Assembly (NCBI GenBank): GCA_040771825.1
Contig: JAXGZG010000003.1
Coordinates: 1-64,000, forward strand
Source: JAXGZG01 sp040771825
GTDB lineage: Bacteria; Bacillota; Sulfobacillia; Fermentithermobacillales; Fermentithermobacillaceae
DNA length: 64,000 nt
Direction: 5' to 3'
Shown: positions 27,423 to 36,210 of the stretch, piece by piece
Numbering within the stretch: position 1 is the first letter of the stretch
Layout: every line of letters begins with the position of its first letter
Program-made: the position numbers and the translations under genes
The notes under the pieces: model-generated
Told to the model about the DNA's origin: nothing
Database searches by the model: none
Seen by the model: the letters and a program-made list of their open reading frames with translations, nothing else

Positions 27423-28907
27423 CTACACGTTGCGGAACTTTGCGACAACCTCTGCGGGGGGAGGGGTGGTCACAAGGCTCACGATGACTACCAAAGCCAT
27501 ATTGACCAATACGCCCCAAATACCTGCCATAGTGGAACCCCCTAAGCATGGAACGACCTTGAGGGTCCACAAGGAACAGAGTACTGTGCCAACCACTAAC
27601 CCAGAGGTTACTCCAGCAGCGGTAGACCTTCTCCAAAACAGAGCTGCCAGGACACAAGGTAGAAGCTGAAGGAAACCGCCTCCAGCAAGTGTCGTGATTA
27701 TGACCATGAACCCCTTGATCGTTAGGGCAGCCCAGAAAGATACTAGAGCACCCACTAGGATGAACCAGCGCCCCAATTTGAAGTAGGTATTGTCGGAGAG
27801 CGACTTCTTCATGATCTTAGGGATGACATACTTGCGTGTGATATCGTGAGTCAGAACCATCGATAGCGCATGCATCTGGGAGTCAACTGTAGATATCATG
27901 GCCATAAGCGCCCCGACCATGATAACCGCTGCCAACACGGGAGGAGCGTACTGGTACAGCAGAGTGGGCATCAAGGTGTCTGAGTTGGTAACCTCGACAC
28001 CCAGAAGCCTAGCCATGATGCCAACATACGGTGTCAAGAAGTGATAGGTTGCTAGGAAGACACCGCTAATGAACATGGACCATTTCAGGGTGCTTTCAGA
28101 CTTAGCCGTGTAGAAGCGCAGAAACATCTGAGGTGCCATCAGAAGTCCGATCCCCACGGGGATGTACAAACCGAAGAAGATCATTGGAGTAATGAAGTTG
28201 CTGGCACCGGGAAGAGTCAACATCTGGGGCATCTGTGCGGCAGCCGCAGAAGCAACGGCAGCGATCCCGCCGTAACCTCGCCAGACGATAAGGACGATGG
28301 CAATGAGCATCCCAATGTACATACCCGTGCCCTGCATCACGTCTGTCCAGGCAACTGCCCGCAGACCCCCGACCACGACATAGACAATAGTTAGGATTAG
28401 AAACGCGAAGGCTCCGGTTTCAACTGGAAACATACCATCAGTTACCACATTGAATACGTAGCCTGCTGCTGTCATCTGGGTACCAATATAAGGAACGACG
28501 AATATTACCCCCACCAGCGCAACCAGCAGACGAATCAGGTCACTCTGATAGTAGTCTCCTACTAGGTCGCCCAGGGATATATAGCCGTACCGCTTTCCAA
28601 GCCTCCACACCCGCCGTCCAACTAGCCAACCTACAATGGCTGTTAGGGCAGTTGTCAGGGGAGAGATTGTCCAATATGCCATCCCGTGGTTGTAGTTCAT
28701 AGAAACAACGCCGAGAAATGCAAACGCACTGAAGTACGTAGCAGAGAAACTCAGCCCCTGAGCAATGACTCCTAACGACCTGCTAGCTATAGCGTAATCT
28801 TCGAAACTGCCGGGGCTGGACCGCCGTTCGGCGAGCCAGCCAAGAAACATGGTAGCTCCGATGTAGAGCGCAACCACAACTATGAATGCAGTAACCTGGG
28901 GAGTCAT
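27423..28907 (-). CDS. Sodium:solute symporter (SSS family)
   Basis: 494 residues with about 13 hydrophobic segments. SSS signatures include YAIASRSLGVIAQGLSFSAT near residue 45 and WTDVMQGTGMYIGML near 185. It imports a substrate with Na+. Its start (ATGA) overlaps the stop of the small DUF3311-type gene, and GGGAGGGG precedes it. This gene pair resembles monocarboxylate (MctP-like) and pantothenate (PanF-like) systems, where a small partner precedes the permease. Within the Mo/W operon it probably imports the pathway substrate, perhaps an organic acid. Confidence 0.88.
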   Translation of the reverse strand: MTPQVTAFIVVVALYIGATMFLGWLAERRSSPGSFEDYAIASRSLGVIAQGLSFSATYFSAFAFLGVVSMNYNHGMAYWTISPLTTALTAIVGWLVGRRVWRLGKRYGYISLGDLVGDYYQSDLIRLLVALVGVIFVVPYIGTQMTAAGYVFNVVTDGMFPVETGAFAFLILTIVYVVVGGLRAVAWTDVMQGTGMYIGMLIAIVLIVWRGYGGIAAVASAAAAQMPQMLTLPGASNFITPMIFFGLYIPVGIGLLMAPQMFLRFYTAKSESTLKWSMFISGVFLATYHFLTPYVGIMARLLGVEVTNSDTLMPTLLYQYAPPVLAAVIMVGALMAMISTVDSQMHALSMVLTHDITRKYVIPKIMKKSLSDNTYFKLGRWFILVGALVSFWAALTIKGFMVIITTLAGGGFLQLLPCVLAALFWRRSTAAGVTSGLVVGTVLCSLWTLKVVPCLGGSTMAGIWGVLVNMALVVIVSLVTTPPPAEVVAKFRNV

Positions 28908-29158
28908 TTCGAGTCCCCTCCCATCGGTCTGACTTCGTCGTCAGTCCTCCATATCTTGGACTTAGCTGAGCAAACTCCGAATTCAACAAACCACACTATT
29001 AGCCAAAGCCAAGTCCACAGCCACATGGTTGGCAGACCGAAAGTTAGCAAATGCGATACAGCGTAGTTGTTCACCCAATACAAAACAGGAGGGTTTAGCA
29101 TTATCAACGGGATCAAGAAAAGAACCAGCCAAAACCTTCGCTCCGATGCGATGTTCAA
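28904..29158 (-). CDS. Small two-helix membrane protein, DUF3311-type symporter partner
   Basis: 84 residues with two transmembrane helices (FWLVLFLIPLIMLNPPVLYW and a Trp-rich one ending VEFGVC). The length, the N-terminal P in the first helix and the position immediately before an SSS permease fit the DUF3311 family. Translation starts at TTG 29158, 7 bases after GGAGG. Four bases overlap with the permease gene. Confidence 0.75.
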   Translation of the reverse strand: MNIASERRFWLVLFLIPLIMLNPPVLYWVNNYAVSHLLTFGLPTMWLWTWLWLIVWFVEFGVCSAKSKIWRTDDEVRPMGGDSK

Positions 29159-29212
29159 CTAGACACCTCCATTCATCCTTTAGACCGCTAATTAGGCTGG
29201 AGACAAGCTTTC

Positions 29213-31147
29213 CTATGCACCCCCTTCAGATTCAGTCCCTAGCAGACCTAGCCCAGCCAGACTATCTGCGACGTCAAACAAGCCTAGTTCGTCTAGACTG
29301 CGCCGAGAAGGTATCCCTGTAGTCTTAGACCAACCGTGTATGCCATAGTAGTCATCAAGCATATAGCTGAGCTTTGACTCCGAATTGATGGCATCCTCGC
29401 CGGGTCGGTCTACAAGTTCCTCATTCATGAGACGCCAAGGCAACTTGTCATCCTTACGAGTAAGGCCTTCTCTTACGTTAAAGCAACGCTCAAGTACCAC
29501 GGTCCTCTGCCCTGCTTTCAGGAGATCGCTGACCGAGATAGGTGACCCAAAAGCGGCTCCCATCATATCCGCCATAATCTCGGGAGTTACCCCATAGGCC
29601 GAAGTGGTGGTGAAGCTGCAAAAGCCGAGCGAGTCGGATAGGGCAAACACGTCTTCATGCCAACGGACTATTAGTCCCCTCTTCTCCGTGAGCATCGGAT
29701 TGGCATACTTGGAGTCCCCAGCTATCTTCTTTATCAAGTCTTTCGCGCGCGGGTTCATCCCCCACTCTGCCAAAGGCTGAGCGTGCAGGTGGTCTGGGCC
29801 CCGGGGGTTCACCGCAAAGGCCAGGGCATACGCATTTGCCGAGCGAGTCTCAACTCTCGACTGCTCAAGGCCCTTGGCCTCGATTGCCCATTTGTATGAA
29901 TCGCCTCCAATTTCCTGGGCAGCTTTCCTTACACCCTCTCCCAAAAGCTTGCCTAACCCTTGCCTGTTGGCTATCCTGTGGATCATCTCCACCATCGCAT
30001 CTGCATTGCCGAACGCTAGATCGAGCCCATCGGTATCTTTCAAGGTAAGCAAGCCTTTGTCGAAGCATTCCATAGCAAACTGAATCGCCGACCCGACGGA
30101 GATAACATCCAGACCATATTCGTTACATAGTTCATTACCCTTCAAAACGGCTTCAGGATCCGTAACATCACAACCCGGCCCAAGCGCGGCGATGGTTTCA
30201 TACTCAGGGCCGCCGGCTTCCCCGGCATATTTGCCTTCGGTGACCACCGAGTACTTATGGCACGCGAACACGCAGCCAAAACACGCCCGCCTTCGAACCA
30301 TGTAGCCCTTAGCAAGCATATTCTGGCCGCTGACTCTGAAAGCATCAGGGGTGTACCCACGTTGGAAATTGCGAACCGGAAGCCCCCTTGCTTCGTTCAC
30401 TGTTGGGATACTGCCAGGGGTCCCAGTGATGTAGTACTTAGGGGCGCCGGGATCGTCGTATAGGTTGCCGACAGCAGCCTGAGCTAATCTCGAAAACTTC
30501 TCCGGATCGTGGGGCACGACACCTTTCGAGCCCATAATTACAATGCCTTTCAGATTCCGGCTGGCCATTGACAAACCTACCCCGCACCGGGCTGCGGCAC
30601 TGTACGCGTCAAACATAATGCCCGAAAACTTGACGCCCTTTTCGGCTGGAGCCCCGACGCAAGCAACCGATACCGGGGAGTCCCCCGCCTTCATCTTGAG
30701 CCAAGCTGTCGTCTGCCTCACATTCTTGCCCCAGACATCTGTTGCATCTCCAAACGTGACAACACCGTTATCTATCGATAGGTATGAAGGCGCTTCGCTT
30801 CTTCCAGTGATAACCAGAAGCGCGAAGCCTGACCATTTCATGAACGCACCAAACGCCGCTCCGGCAGTACTCTTAACATACAGACCTGTTGCCGGGCTCT
30901 TGGTGACAACTGTCACACGAGCAGATGACGGGGCAGCCGTACCAGTAAAAGTCCCTGTTCCTATGACCAAAGGAACCTCTGGAGAGAGTGGGTCAGCGCC
31001 AGGGCTCGTTGACTCAAATAGGATCTTCGCAGCCAAGGCTCTACACCCAGCATATTTATAGACATCTTCCTGGGGTATGTCTTCCAGGCGGTATTCCTGG
31101 GAAGACAGATCAACTCGTAGGATTCGCATCGCTAGGTCGCCATTCAC
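29213..31147 (-). CDS. aor: Aldehyde:ferredoxin oxidoreductase, tungsten type
   Basis: 644 residues in the usual AOR order: N-terminal cofactor domain (MRILRVDLSS, GTGTFTGTAAPSSARVTV), then cluster and pterin domains. The [4Fe-4S] ligands appear as CFGCVFACHKY (C-x2-C-x3-C, near 290-300) and a distant Cys in SLGFCSF near 505. ARCGVGLSMASRNLKGI and AVNPRGPDHLHA are further family motifs. AORs oxidise aldehydes to acids, or reduce acids, with ferredoxin and a tungstopterin. The GTG start at 31147 follows AAGGAGGG. Metal choice (W versus Mo) is inferred from family. The neighbouring MoaD-like and ferredoxin genes fit the common AOR gene set. Confidence 0.92.
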   Translation of the reverse strand: MNGDLAMRILRVDLSSQEYRLEDIPQEDVYKYAGCRALAAKILFESTSPGADPLSPEVPLVIGTGTFTGTAAPSSARVTVVTKSPATGLYVKSTAGAAFGAFMKWSGFALLVITGRSEAPSYLSIDNGVVTFGDATDVWGKNVRQTTAWLKMKAGDSPVSVACVGAPAEKGVKFSGIMFDAYSAAARCGVGLSMASRNLKGIVIMGSKGVVPHDPEKFSRLAQAAVGNLYDDPGAPKYYITGTPGSIPTVNEARGLPVRNFQRGYTPDAFRVSGQNMLAKGYMVRRRACFGCVFACHKYSVVTEGKYAGEAGGPEYETIAALGPGCDVTDPEAVLKGNELCNEYGLDVISVGSAIQFAMECFDKGLLTLKDTDGLDLAFGNADAMVEMIHRIANRQGLGKLLGEGVRKAAQEIGGDSYKWAIEAKGLEQSRVETRSANAYALAFAVNPRGPDHLHAQPLAEWGMNPRAKDLIKKIAGDSKYANPMLTEKRGLIVRWHEDVFALSDSLGFCSFTTTSAYGVTPEIMADMMGAAFGSPISVSDLLKAGQRTVVLERCFNVREGLTRKDDKLPWRLMNEELVDRPGEDAINSESKLSYMLDDYYGIHGWSKTTGIPSRRSLDELGLFDVADSLAGLGLLGTESEGGA

Positions 31148-31161
31148 TAGGAACCCTCCTT

Positions 31162-31422
31162 TTAGCCACCTGCTAACATCATCACTACAGCAATGACGTC
31201 TCCATCCTGCAACTTGACCTGACTGGCAGACTCACAGTCCAAACCACGGCCATTGTGCAGAAACATGTATTGTGATAGGGGTTCTCCAACCAATATCTTT
31301 GCACTCTCGATCCACCCTAGGACATCGCTGACCGTGGTCCCGTGGGAAAAGACCAGACTATACTCTCCCGACTCGCCTGTGAGAGGAAACACCCTTACCT
31401 CGACGGATACGCTGCCTTGCAT
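31162..31422 (-). CDS. MoaD/ThiS-like sulfur-carrier protein
   Basis: 86 residues with a beta-grasp pattern and the C-terminal Gly-Gly (MLAGG) that is adenylated and thiocarboxylated in MoaD. DGDVIAVV precedes it, as in the family. MoaD carries the sulfur for the dithiolene of molybdo- and tungstopterin. AOR gene clusters often have a dedicated MoaD-like protein, and here it lies 14 bases before aor. No clear ribosome site is seen at 31422, so translation may be coupled to the gene upstream. Confidence 0.85.
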   Translation of the reverse strand: MQGSVSVEVRVFPLTGESGEYSLVFSHGTTVSDVLGWIESAKILVGEPLSQYMFLHNGRGLDCESASQVKLQDGDVIAVVMMLAGG

Positions 31423-31425
31423 GGT

Positions 31426-32118
31426 CTAGTCTTGCCTCAGTAAGGCTGTATTGCCTTTTGCTAGTAGGAGCGCTGTCCGGCCAACGTTTTCGCCAAGGAC
31501 TCTAGCAGATTCCATGCCGATCTCATCTTTGGTAACCGAATCTCTGCCTCTTTCATGCGCCCATCCGGCGCCAGCGATGTAACCGACAGGACCTTGTGTG
31601 AGGGAAGTACTTCCTACCACGGCAAACCCCGATATAAGTAACAACCTCACGATGTCTGCTGCGGCATGCTCCTGACCACCATTGCGATGGAACCCGACAG
31701 CAATCGCGCCCGCCGCCGTCTTGGTCCAATCAGGAATCTGGATTCCATGATCCGGCAGCCACGCTTTCTTCATTGCGGAGGTGAACCTCTCCGTGAAGGC
31801 CCTCAGGATAGAACTCACGCCGTAAAAATACACAGGAGACCCTAGAATCAGTCCATCAGGAACCGGATCCATAAGGCGCTGTGCTACACCAAGCCAATCG
31901 TCTTTTAGAATGCATAGGGATTTTCTCCGCACGCATCCACCGCAATCAAGACAAGGCCTGATACTCTTCCCAGCGAGCGATAGATACTCCGTCTGGGCCT
32001 GAACTCCCTGGTATCTCTCGGCCGCTGCTTTTGCGCTAGCAAGAGCCGCATGGACCAAAACCTCCGTGTTGGCATGCCTGGGACTGCAAGATAGCCCGAC
32101 TATTCGAATATCACTCAT
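31426..32118 (-). CDS. NADPH-dependent FMN reductase/iron-sulfur flavoprotein
   Basis: 230 residues with a flavodoxin-like fold: GLSCSPRHANTEVLVHAAL at the N-terminus binds FMN, and LILGSPVYFYGVSSILRAF is the second FMN contact. In between, CLDCGGCVRRKSLC is the compact cysteine motif of iron-sulfur flavoproteins. It probably shuttles electrons between the neighbouring ferredoxin and another carrier. ATG overlaps the ferredoxin stop by 4 bases, with AAAGGAG upstream. Confidence 0.85.
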   Translation of the reverse strand: MSDIRIVGLSCSPRHANTEVLVHAALASAKAAAERYQGVQAQTEYLSLAGKSIRPCLDCGGCVRRKSLCILKDDWLGVAQRLMDPVPDGLILGSPVYFYGVSSILRAFTERFTSAMKKAWLPDHGIQIPDWTKTAAGAIAVGFHRNGGQEHAAADIVRLLLISGFAVVGSTSLTQGPVGYIAGAGWAHERGRDSVTKDEIGMESARVLGENVGRTALLLAKGNTALLRQD

Positions 32119-32591
32119 GTAACCAAGTCTCCTTTCGAGACAAGATCCTTCACCTGCTGCTGGTACTTTCGAACATGATAGATGGTCGACAAGTTCAGCG
32201 GAACGACCTTCAGGGCGTTAGTAGGGCAGGCCTTGACACACTCAGGATCTCCGCCACAAAGGTCACACTTTAGGATCAACTCTCTGGTTTGTTCCCAAGT
32301 CGCTCCGCCACTTGGACAGGCCTGAACGCAGGCCAAGCAATTTATGCATCGTTCAGTATCGATTACCCCGGTATTCGCATCGATAGCTTCTGTAGGGCAG
32401 GCCTTAACACAGTACTGCTCCTCGCAAAAGCAGCACACAACAGGTAGCGATTGGCCCCCGATCTCGTCATTGGATACCCTAACCCGGGAGAGTGCAGGAC
32501 TGTAGATCCCGAAATGTCGAAAACTACAGGCGATCTGGCATCTTCTGCATCCAGTGCAGAGTTCCGAATCAACGATTAGTCTGGTTGTCAT
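32115..32591 (-). CDS. Polyferredoxin-type 4Fe-4S protein (AOR-associated)
   Basis: 158 residues with four Cys groups: CTGCRRCQIAC, then CCFCEEQYCVKACP, CINCLACVQACP and CDLCGGDPECVKACP. Together these can hold up to four [4Fe-4S] clusters (DmsB/HycB type). It is the likely electron partner of the AOR. It is the first structural gene after the IclR regulator (13-base gap), with GGGAGG before the ATG. Confidence 0.9.
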   Translation of the reverse strand: MTTRLIVDSELCTGCRRCQIACSFRHFGIYSPALSRVRVSNDEIGGQSLPVVCCFCEEQYCVKACPTEAIDANTGVIDTERCINCLACVQACPSGGATWEQTRELILKCDLCGGDPECVKACPTNALKVVPLNLSTIYHVRKYQQQVKDLVSKGDLVT

Positions 32592-32604
32592 TGGCTAACC
32601 TCCC

Positions 32605-33375
32605 TCATCGCGTAAGTTCCATCGAATCCGTAATCGCTTCTACGGCCTGCCTAAGAGCTCGAACATGACGATCTATGTCCTCCTGCTCGAAGCGGATGCT
32701 GGGACCGGACACACTTAAGCTAGCGATGGCAAAGAGCCCACCTGGACTCAGAATTGGAACTGAGATAGCGTATACACCCTCGTCGAGCTCGCCATCACTA
32801 AATGCCCAGCCCTGTTTCCGAATTGCAGAACACTGTCGACGGAGTTCCCCAGGATCGGTCATGGTGTTCGGGGTGAACCTCTGCAGCGGCTGCGCTAGAA
32901 TCCGTTCAAGGGAAGGCTTGGGCAGGTAGGCCATAAGGATCTTTCCTGACGCACCAGCATGGGGTGGGCTTGATGCGCCGCGGTTAAGCGTTACCCTTAT
33001 CGGCTTGTCTGACTCAACTTTCTCTATGCAAGTCACCTGTTCCTTGCCATCTAGAACAGTAAGGACAACTGTCTCACCTGTATATTCAGAAAGCTGTCTC
33101 ATGACAGGAAGTGCAATATCTCGGATTCTCAGATCCGCCTCTACTACGCTGGCTAGCCTTATGATCGAATAGCCTAGAGAATAGGTTCTCGTCGCACGCG
33201 CGAACATGATAAGCCCGTACTTCTCTAAAGAGCACAGCGAACGATATACTGCACTCTTGTTCTCTCCAGACAGCGAACACAATTCCTTTAGGCTCCTACG
33301 AGGGTTCTGAACCGTAAAGAAGTCAAGCAGTCTCAGTGCACGCTCAACTGTCTGGTACCCAGAAGAAATCTTCAT
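32605..33375 (-). CDS. IclR-family transcriptional regulator
   Basis: 256 residues. An N-terminal winged helix (VERALRLLDFF, SLKELCSLSGENKSAVYRSL) is followed by the IclR ligand-binding GAF-like domain (SSPPHAGASGKILMAYLP, DEGVYAISVPI). IclR proteins sense small organic acids or aromatics and usually control a neighbouring catabolic operon. It is the first gene of the minus-strand Mo/W operon and divergent from the DUF917 gene, so it probably controls both. ATG has GGAGG at 5-base spacing. A half-conserved operator (33387-33401) sits in its own leader, suggesting autoregulation. Confidence 0.9.
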   Translation of the reverse strand: MKISSGYQTVERALRLLDFFTVQNPRRSLKELCSLSGENKSAVYRSLCSLEKYGLIMFARATRTYSLGYSIIRLASVVEADLRIRDIALPVMRQLSEYTGETVVLTVLDGKEQVTCIEKVESDKPIRVTLNRGASSPPHAGASGKILMAYLPKPSLERILAQPLQRFTPNTMTDPGELRRQCSAIRKQGWAFSDGELDEGVYAISVPILSPGGLFAIASLSVSGPSIRFEQEDIDRHVRALRQAVEAITDSMELTR

Positions 33376-33386
33376 GGAAGCCTCCG

Positions 33387-33401
33387 TTTCACATAGTGCA
33401 T
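33387..33401. promoter_or_regulatory. Candidate IclR operator in the iclR leader
   Basis: TTTCACATAGTGCAT matches TTGCATATAGTGCAA (33512-33526) at 12 of 15 positions. It lies 12 bases upstream of the regulator start, where binding would block its own transcription. Confidence 0.4.
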
Positions 33402-33511
33402 CGAACTGTTAAGTATTTGAGTTTACATTCGACGCATTTAAATTTTTTCCTTCTTCGCCTATATGTCATTTAACAAGTTTCTTAACACCTGCACCTGGTA
33501 GCTCGATACTG

Positions 33512-33541
33512 TTGCATATAGTGCAATGGACATTGTTGCAT
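33512..33541. promoter_or_regulatory. Candidate IclR operator with an extra half-site, overlapping a promoter
   Basis: TTGCA-TATAG-TGCAA (33512-33526) is a perfect inverted repeat. TTGCAT recurs at 33536, 24 bases on. The second copy could itself be the -35 of a plus-strand promoter (TTGCAT, 18 bases, TAGATC) for the DUF917 gene. Confidence 0.5.
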
Positions 33542-33623
33542 ATGATTTACAACCCGTGCTAGATCCGATAGTCTAAGAGAGCCTAGGCTTTCGCCAACCG
33601 CACTTACTAAGGAGGGACCGGAT

Positions 33624-34697
33624 TTGGCTCCGAAATACCTAGATCAGTCAATGCTTGACTCTGCAATCCTTGGTGGATCTTTCTATGGTGGCGGCGGAGG
33701 AGGCCCTGCCGAACAAGCCTTCGAGTTAGGGCGCCTCGCTCTTAGCTACGGAAATCCGACGTTAGTTGACATCAGTGAATTAGCAGATGACGAGTCTCTG
33801 CTGACGGTGGCAGCGGTTGGTGCTCCAGCTGCGGCAGATCAGTGCATTAAACCTCGAGACTATATGAGGTCTGTGGAACTCCTGCTAGAAGGCACTTCCC
33901 TCAAACTTGCCGGCTTCATATCCAATGAGTGCGGTGCCTTGGCCTGTGTCAACGGATGGATGCAGTCAGCAGCCTTCGGGATACCGCTAGTCGATTGTCC
34001 CTGCAACGGTAGAGCCCACCCGACCGGCATAATGGGTTCAATGGGGCTTCGATGGCCTGAGTACCTATCGTCAATGGCTGCCTGCGGCGGTAGTAGAGAA
34101 AAAGGTTCCTATATTGAGGCTTTCGTGCAAGGCCCACCGGAAAGAGCAGCATCCCTTATCCGGCAGGTGGCGGTTCAAGCAGGTGGTTTGGTTGCGGTAG
34201 CCAGAAACCCGATCGCGGTATCGTACGCCAAAACACATGGTGCACCGGGAGCCTTTATCAAGTGCATTTCCCTGGGCAAGGCAATGAACGAAGCTTCGGC
34301 GCAAGGCTCGTCTGCTATGATCCGGGCGGCTGTCGAAGTTTCAAAGGGAACGCTCCATTTCACGTGTAGAGTCCGCAAGAAGGAACTAAGGACGACAAGT
34401 GGTTTTGATGTCGGGAAGGTCGTCCTAGACAACGATGCAACTTTGACGTTTTGGAATGAGTACATAACCCTAGAGGATGGGGATGCTAGGCTGGCTACTT
34501 TCCCTGATCTCATTGCCACTCTCAACGCCGAGACAGGAATACCACTTTCCACAGCCGACATTGTCGAGGGGCAAACAGTATCGGTAGTGACAGTACCAAG
34601 AGAAGCCCTAATCCTCGGATCTGGCATGAGAGACAGAAGTCTCTACAGGGTTATCGAAGAGGCCGTTGGGAAGGAAGTAGTGAGCTTCGTATTCTAG
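33624..34697 (+). CDS. DUF917-family protein (hydantoinase-associated)
   Basis: 357 residues of the DUF917 family. The N-terminal glycine-rich turn GGSFYGGGGGGP is characteristic, followed by VGAPAAADQCIKPRDYMRSV and ALACVNGWMQSAAFGIPLVDCP. Members are often found near hydantoinase/oxoprolinase genes and permeases. Their reaction is not established. TTG 33624 follows AAGGAGGGA. The gene is divergent from the IclR-led operon, sharing its control region, and ends at a hairpin. This association hints that the pathway substrate is a cyclic amide or N-heterocycle (inference). Confidence 0.82.
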   Translation: MAPKYLDQSMLDSAILGGSFYGGGGGGPAEQAFELGRLALSYGNPTLVDISELADDESLLTVAAVGAPAAADQCIKPRDYMRSVELLLEGTSLKLAGFISNECGALACVNGWMQSAAFGIPLVDCPCNGRAHPTGIMGSMGLRWPEYLSSMAACGGSREKGSYIEAFVQGPPERAASLIRQVAVQAGGLVAVARNPIAVSYAKTHGAPGAFIKCISLGKAMNEASAQGSSAMIRAAVEVSKGTLHFTCRVRKKELRTTSGFDVGKVVLDNDATLTFWNEYITLEDGDARLATFPDLIATLNAETGIPLSTADIVEGQTVSVVTVPREALILGSGMRDRSLYRVIEEAVGKEVVSFVF

Positions 34698-34729
34698 GCT
34701 CTCATCTGGGCCGCGGATCCCTCATCATA

Positions 34730-34768
34730 CGAAAGTCGGCTAGTCGTTAATCGGCCAGCCGACTTTCG
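34730..34768 (+). terminator. Hairpin after the DUF917 gene
   Basis: CGAAAGTCGGCT and AGCCGACTTTCG form a perfect 12-bp stem 32 bases after the stop. There is no U-tract, so termination strength is uncertain. Confidence 0.5.
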
Positions 34769-34849
34769 ATAGCGCTGCTATCGATTACCCCCGTTCCCCC
34801 GATCAGACCCCACTCCCCAGGGTGTTGTCTCTTCCGCACATGCAAGGAG

Positions 34850-35120
34850 TTGAAACTCCCTGGACTGCGAAAGACTTTCCGTGATGTCGCAAGAGAAGCC
34901 CTAGCTCAGGGAAGGTCCCATACTGAGTTCTTGGCGGCATGTTTGTCACAGGAAGTCCTGTCGAGGCGGGAGAGCAGACTCAGAAGCCGCATGAACCAGG
35001 CTAGGTTCCCGGCTGTGAAAACGCTGGAGTCCTTTGATTTTACCGCCGTGCCTGACCTTCCCAAGCCTGAGGTTCTATCTCTTGCTCAGGGAGACTTCAT
35101 CAAGCGTAAAGAGAACTGTC
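34850..35120 (+). pseudogene. IstB relic, N-terminal part, from a third IS21-type element
   Basis: About 90 codons resemble the start of IstB ATPases: LKLPGLRKTFRDVAREAL, ESRLRSRMNQARFPAVKTLE, FDFTAVPDLP. It is clearly different from the istB at 36207. It breaks off at FIKRKENCL, just before Walker A would begin, and the next bases are the ribosome site of the oxidoreductase gene. It is a decayed fragment. Confidence 0.75.
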
Positions 35121-35138
35121 TTGTAGGAGGAAGTGCTC

Positions 35139-35633
35139 GTGTCAAGTCTAGTGGAAATTCGCTGGCACGCGCGTGGAGGACAAGGGGCCAAGACGGCCTC
35201 AATGCTATTAGCAGAGTCCGCTATTAGCGTGGGGAAGTATGTTCAGGGATTCCCTGAATATGGCCCGGAACGGATGGGAGCGCCGATTCTGGCTTTCAAC
35301 CGGATTGGGGACGAGCCCATCACCATTCATTCCAATGTAGAGGCACCCGACGTCATAATGGTGTTGGACCCTTCCCTAGTAGGTCCTGTGGATGTAGCCG
35401 AAGGCTCAAAGCCCGGTGGTGTCATTCTGGTCAATACCCCTCTATCGGCGAGCGAGGTTAAGGCGAAACTGGGCGAAGATGCAAGAGTGGCGACGGTGGA
35501 TGCGAGCAAAATCGCTATGAGCACCATTGGACGAGATATTCCAAACACTCCCATGATGGGTGCCCTCCTGAGAGTGGTGTCCATCCTCCCATTCGACGTA
35601 TTCCTAGACATACCTAAGGGAACTGCCCCGTGA
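35139..35633 (+). pseudogene. porG: 2-oxoacid:ferredoxin oxidoreductase gamma subunit, 3' end replaced by an IS21 fragment
   Basis: From GTG 35139 (8 bases after AGGAGG) about 155 residues match the gamma subunit of pyruvate/2-oxoacid:ferredoxin oxidoreductase: EIRWHARGGQGAKTAS, YVQGFPEYGPERMGAPILAF and NTPMMGALLRV. Family members run about 180-190 residues. Here, after FLDIPKG, the DNA becomes the inside of istA (from about 35612), and the frame ends by chance at 35633. The delta, alpha and beta genes that normally follow are absent, so this is an orphan remnant. Confidence 0.8.
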
Positions 35634-36210
35634 CCTGCCTACTTGGGTAGTGGAGACCCGCAGAGCCACGAAGGATCGCCAGATATCTGTGGATGGGAAC
35701 CGGTACTTCGTGTCCCTAGCCAAGCCCAAGGGCGTGGTAACCTACCGGCGGTACGAGGACCGGGTTGAGGTGCTGAACTCAGGAAGCCCCTCGCTAGTGA
35801 TTCCCCTGGCTAAGGGCTACAGGGAGGTCGAGGTGCCGGCTGCGGCGGCCAGGAGGCCCAGACATCTTGACCCACTGCAAGTCAAATTCGAGGGGCTGGC
35901 ACCATCGGCCTCCACCTACCTCCAGGGTCTGGGCAGTTCACGCGTGGGCCACCTCCGCGAGCAGATGGGGAAGATCGTCGCGTTGGGGGCTGTTCACACC
36001 CCCGATGAACTTGAGCGCGCCATGCACCAGGCGCTCAGTTACCGGGCTTACGGCTTCGGGGCCCTGAAGGGGATCCTGAGACACCTATCGGTCGTCTACG
36101 GCCAAGCCGCGAGCGCCGCTGAGCCCGCAGTGACTAGGCTTGCTGTACCTGATGTGCAGGTACAGCGCCGCGAACTCGACTACTACGAGAACGCGGGGTG
36201 GCGCCGGTGA
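35614..36210 (+). pseudogene. istA: istA, 5'-truncated copy
   Basis: About 195 codons equal the C-terminal third of the intact IstA at 5950-7413 (VETRRATKDRQISVDGNRY onward) with few differences, such as SPAKP changed to SLAKP. The helix-turn-helix and the DDE core are lost, so no transposase can be made. Confidence 0.88.
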
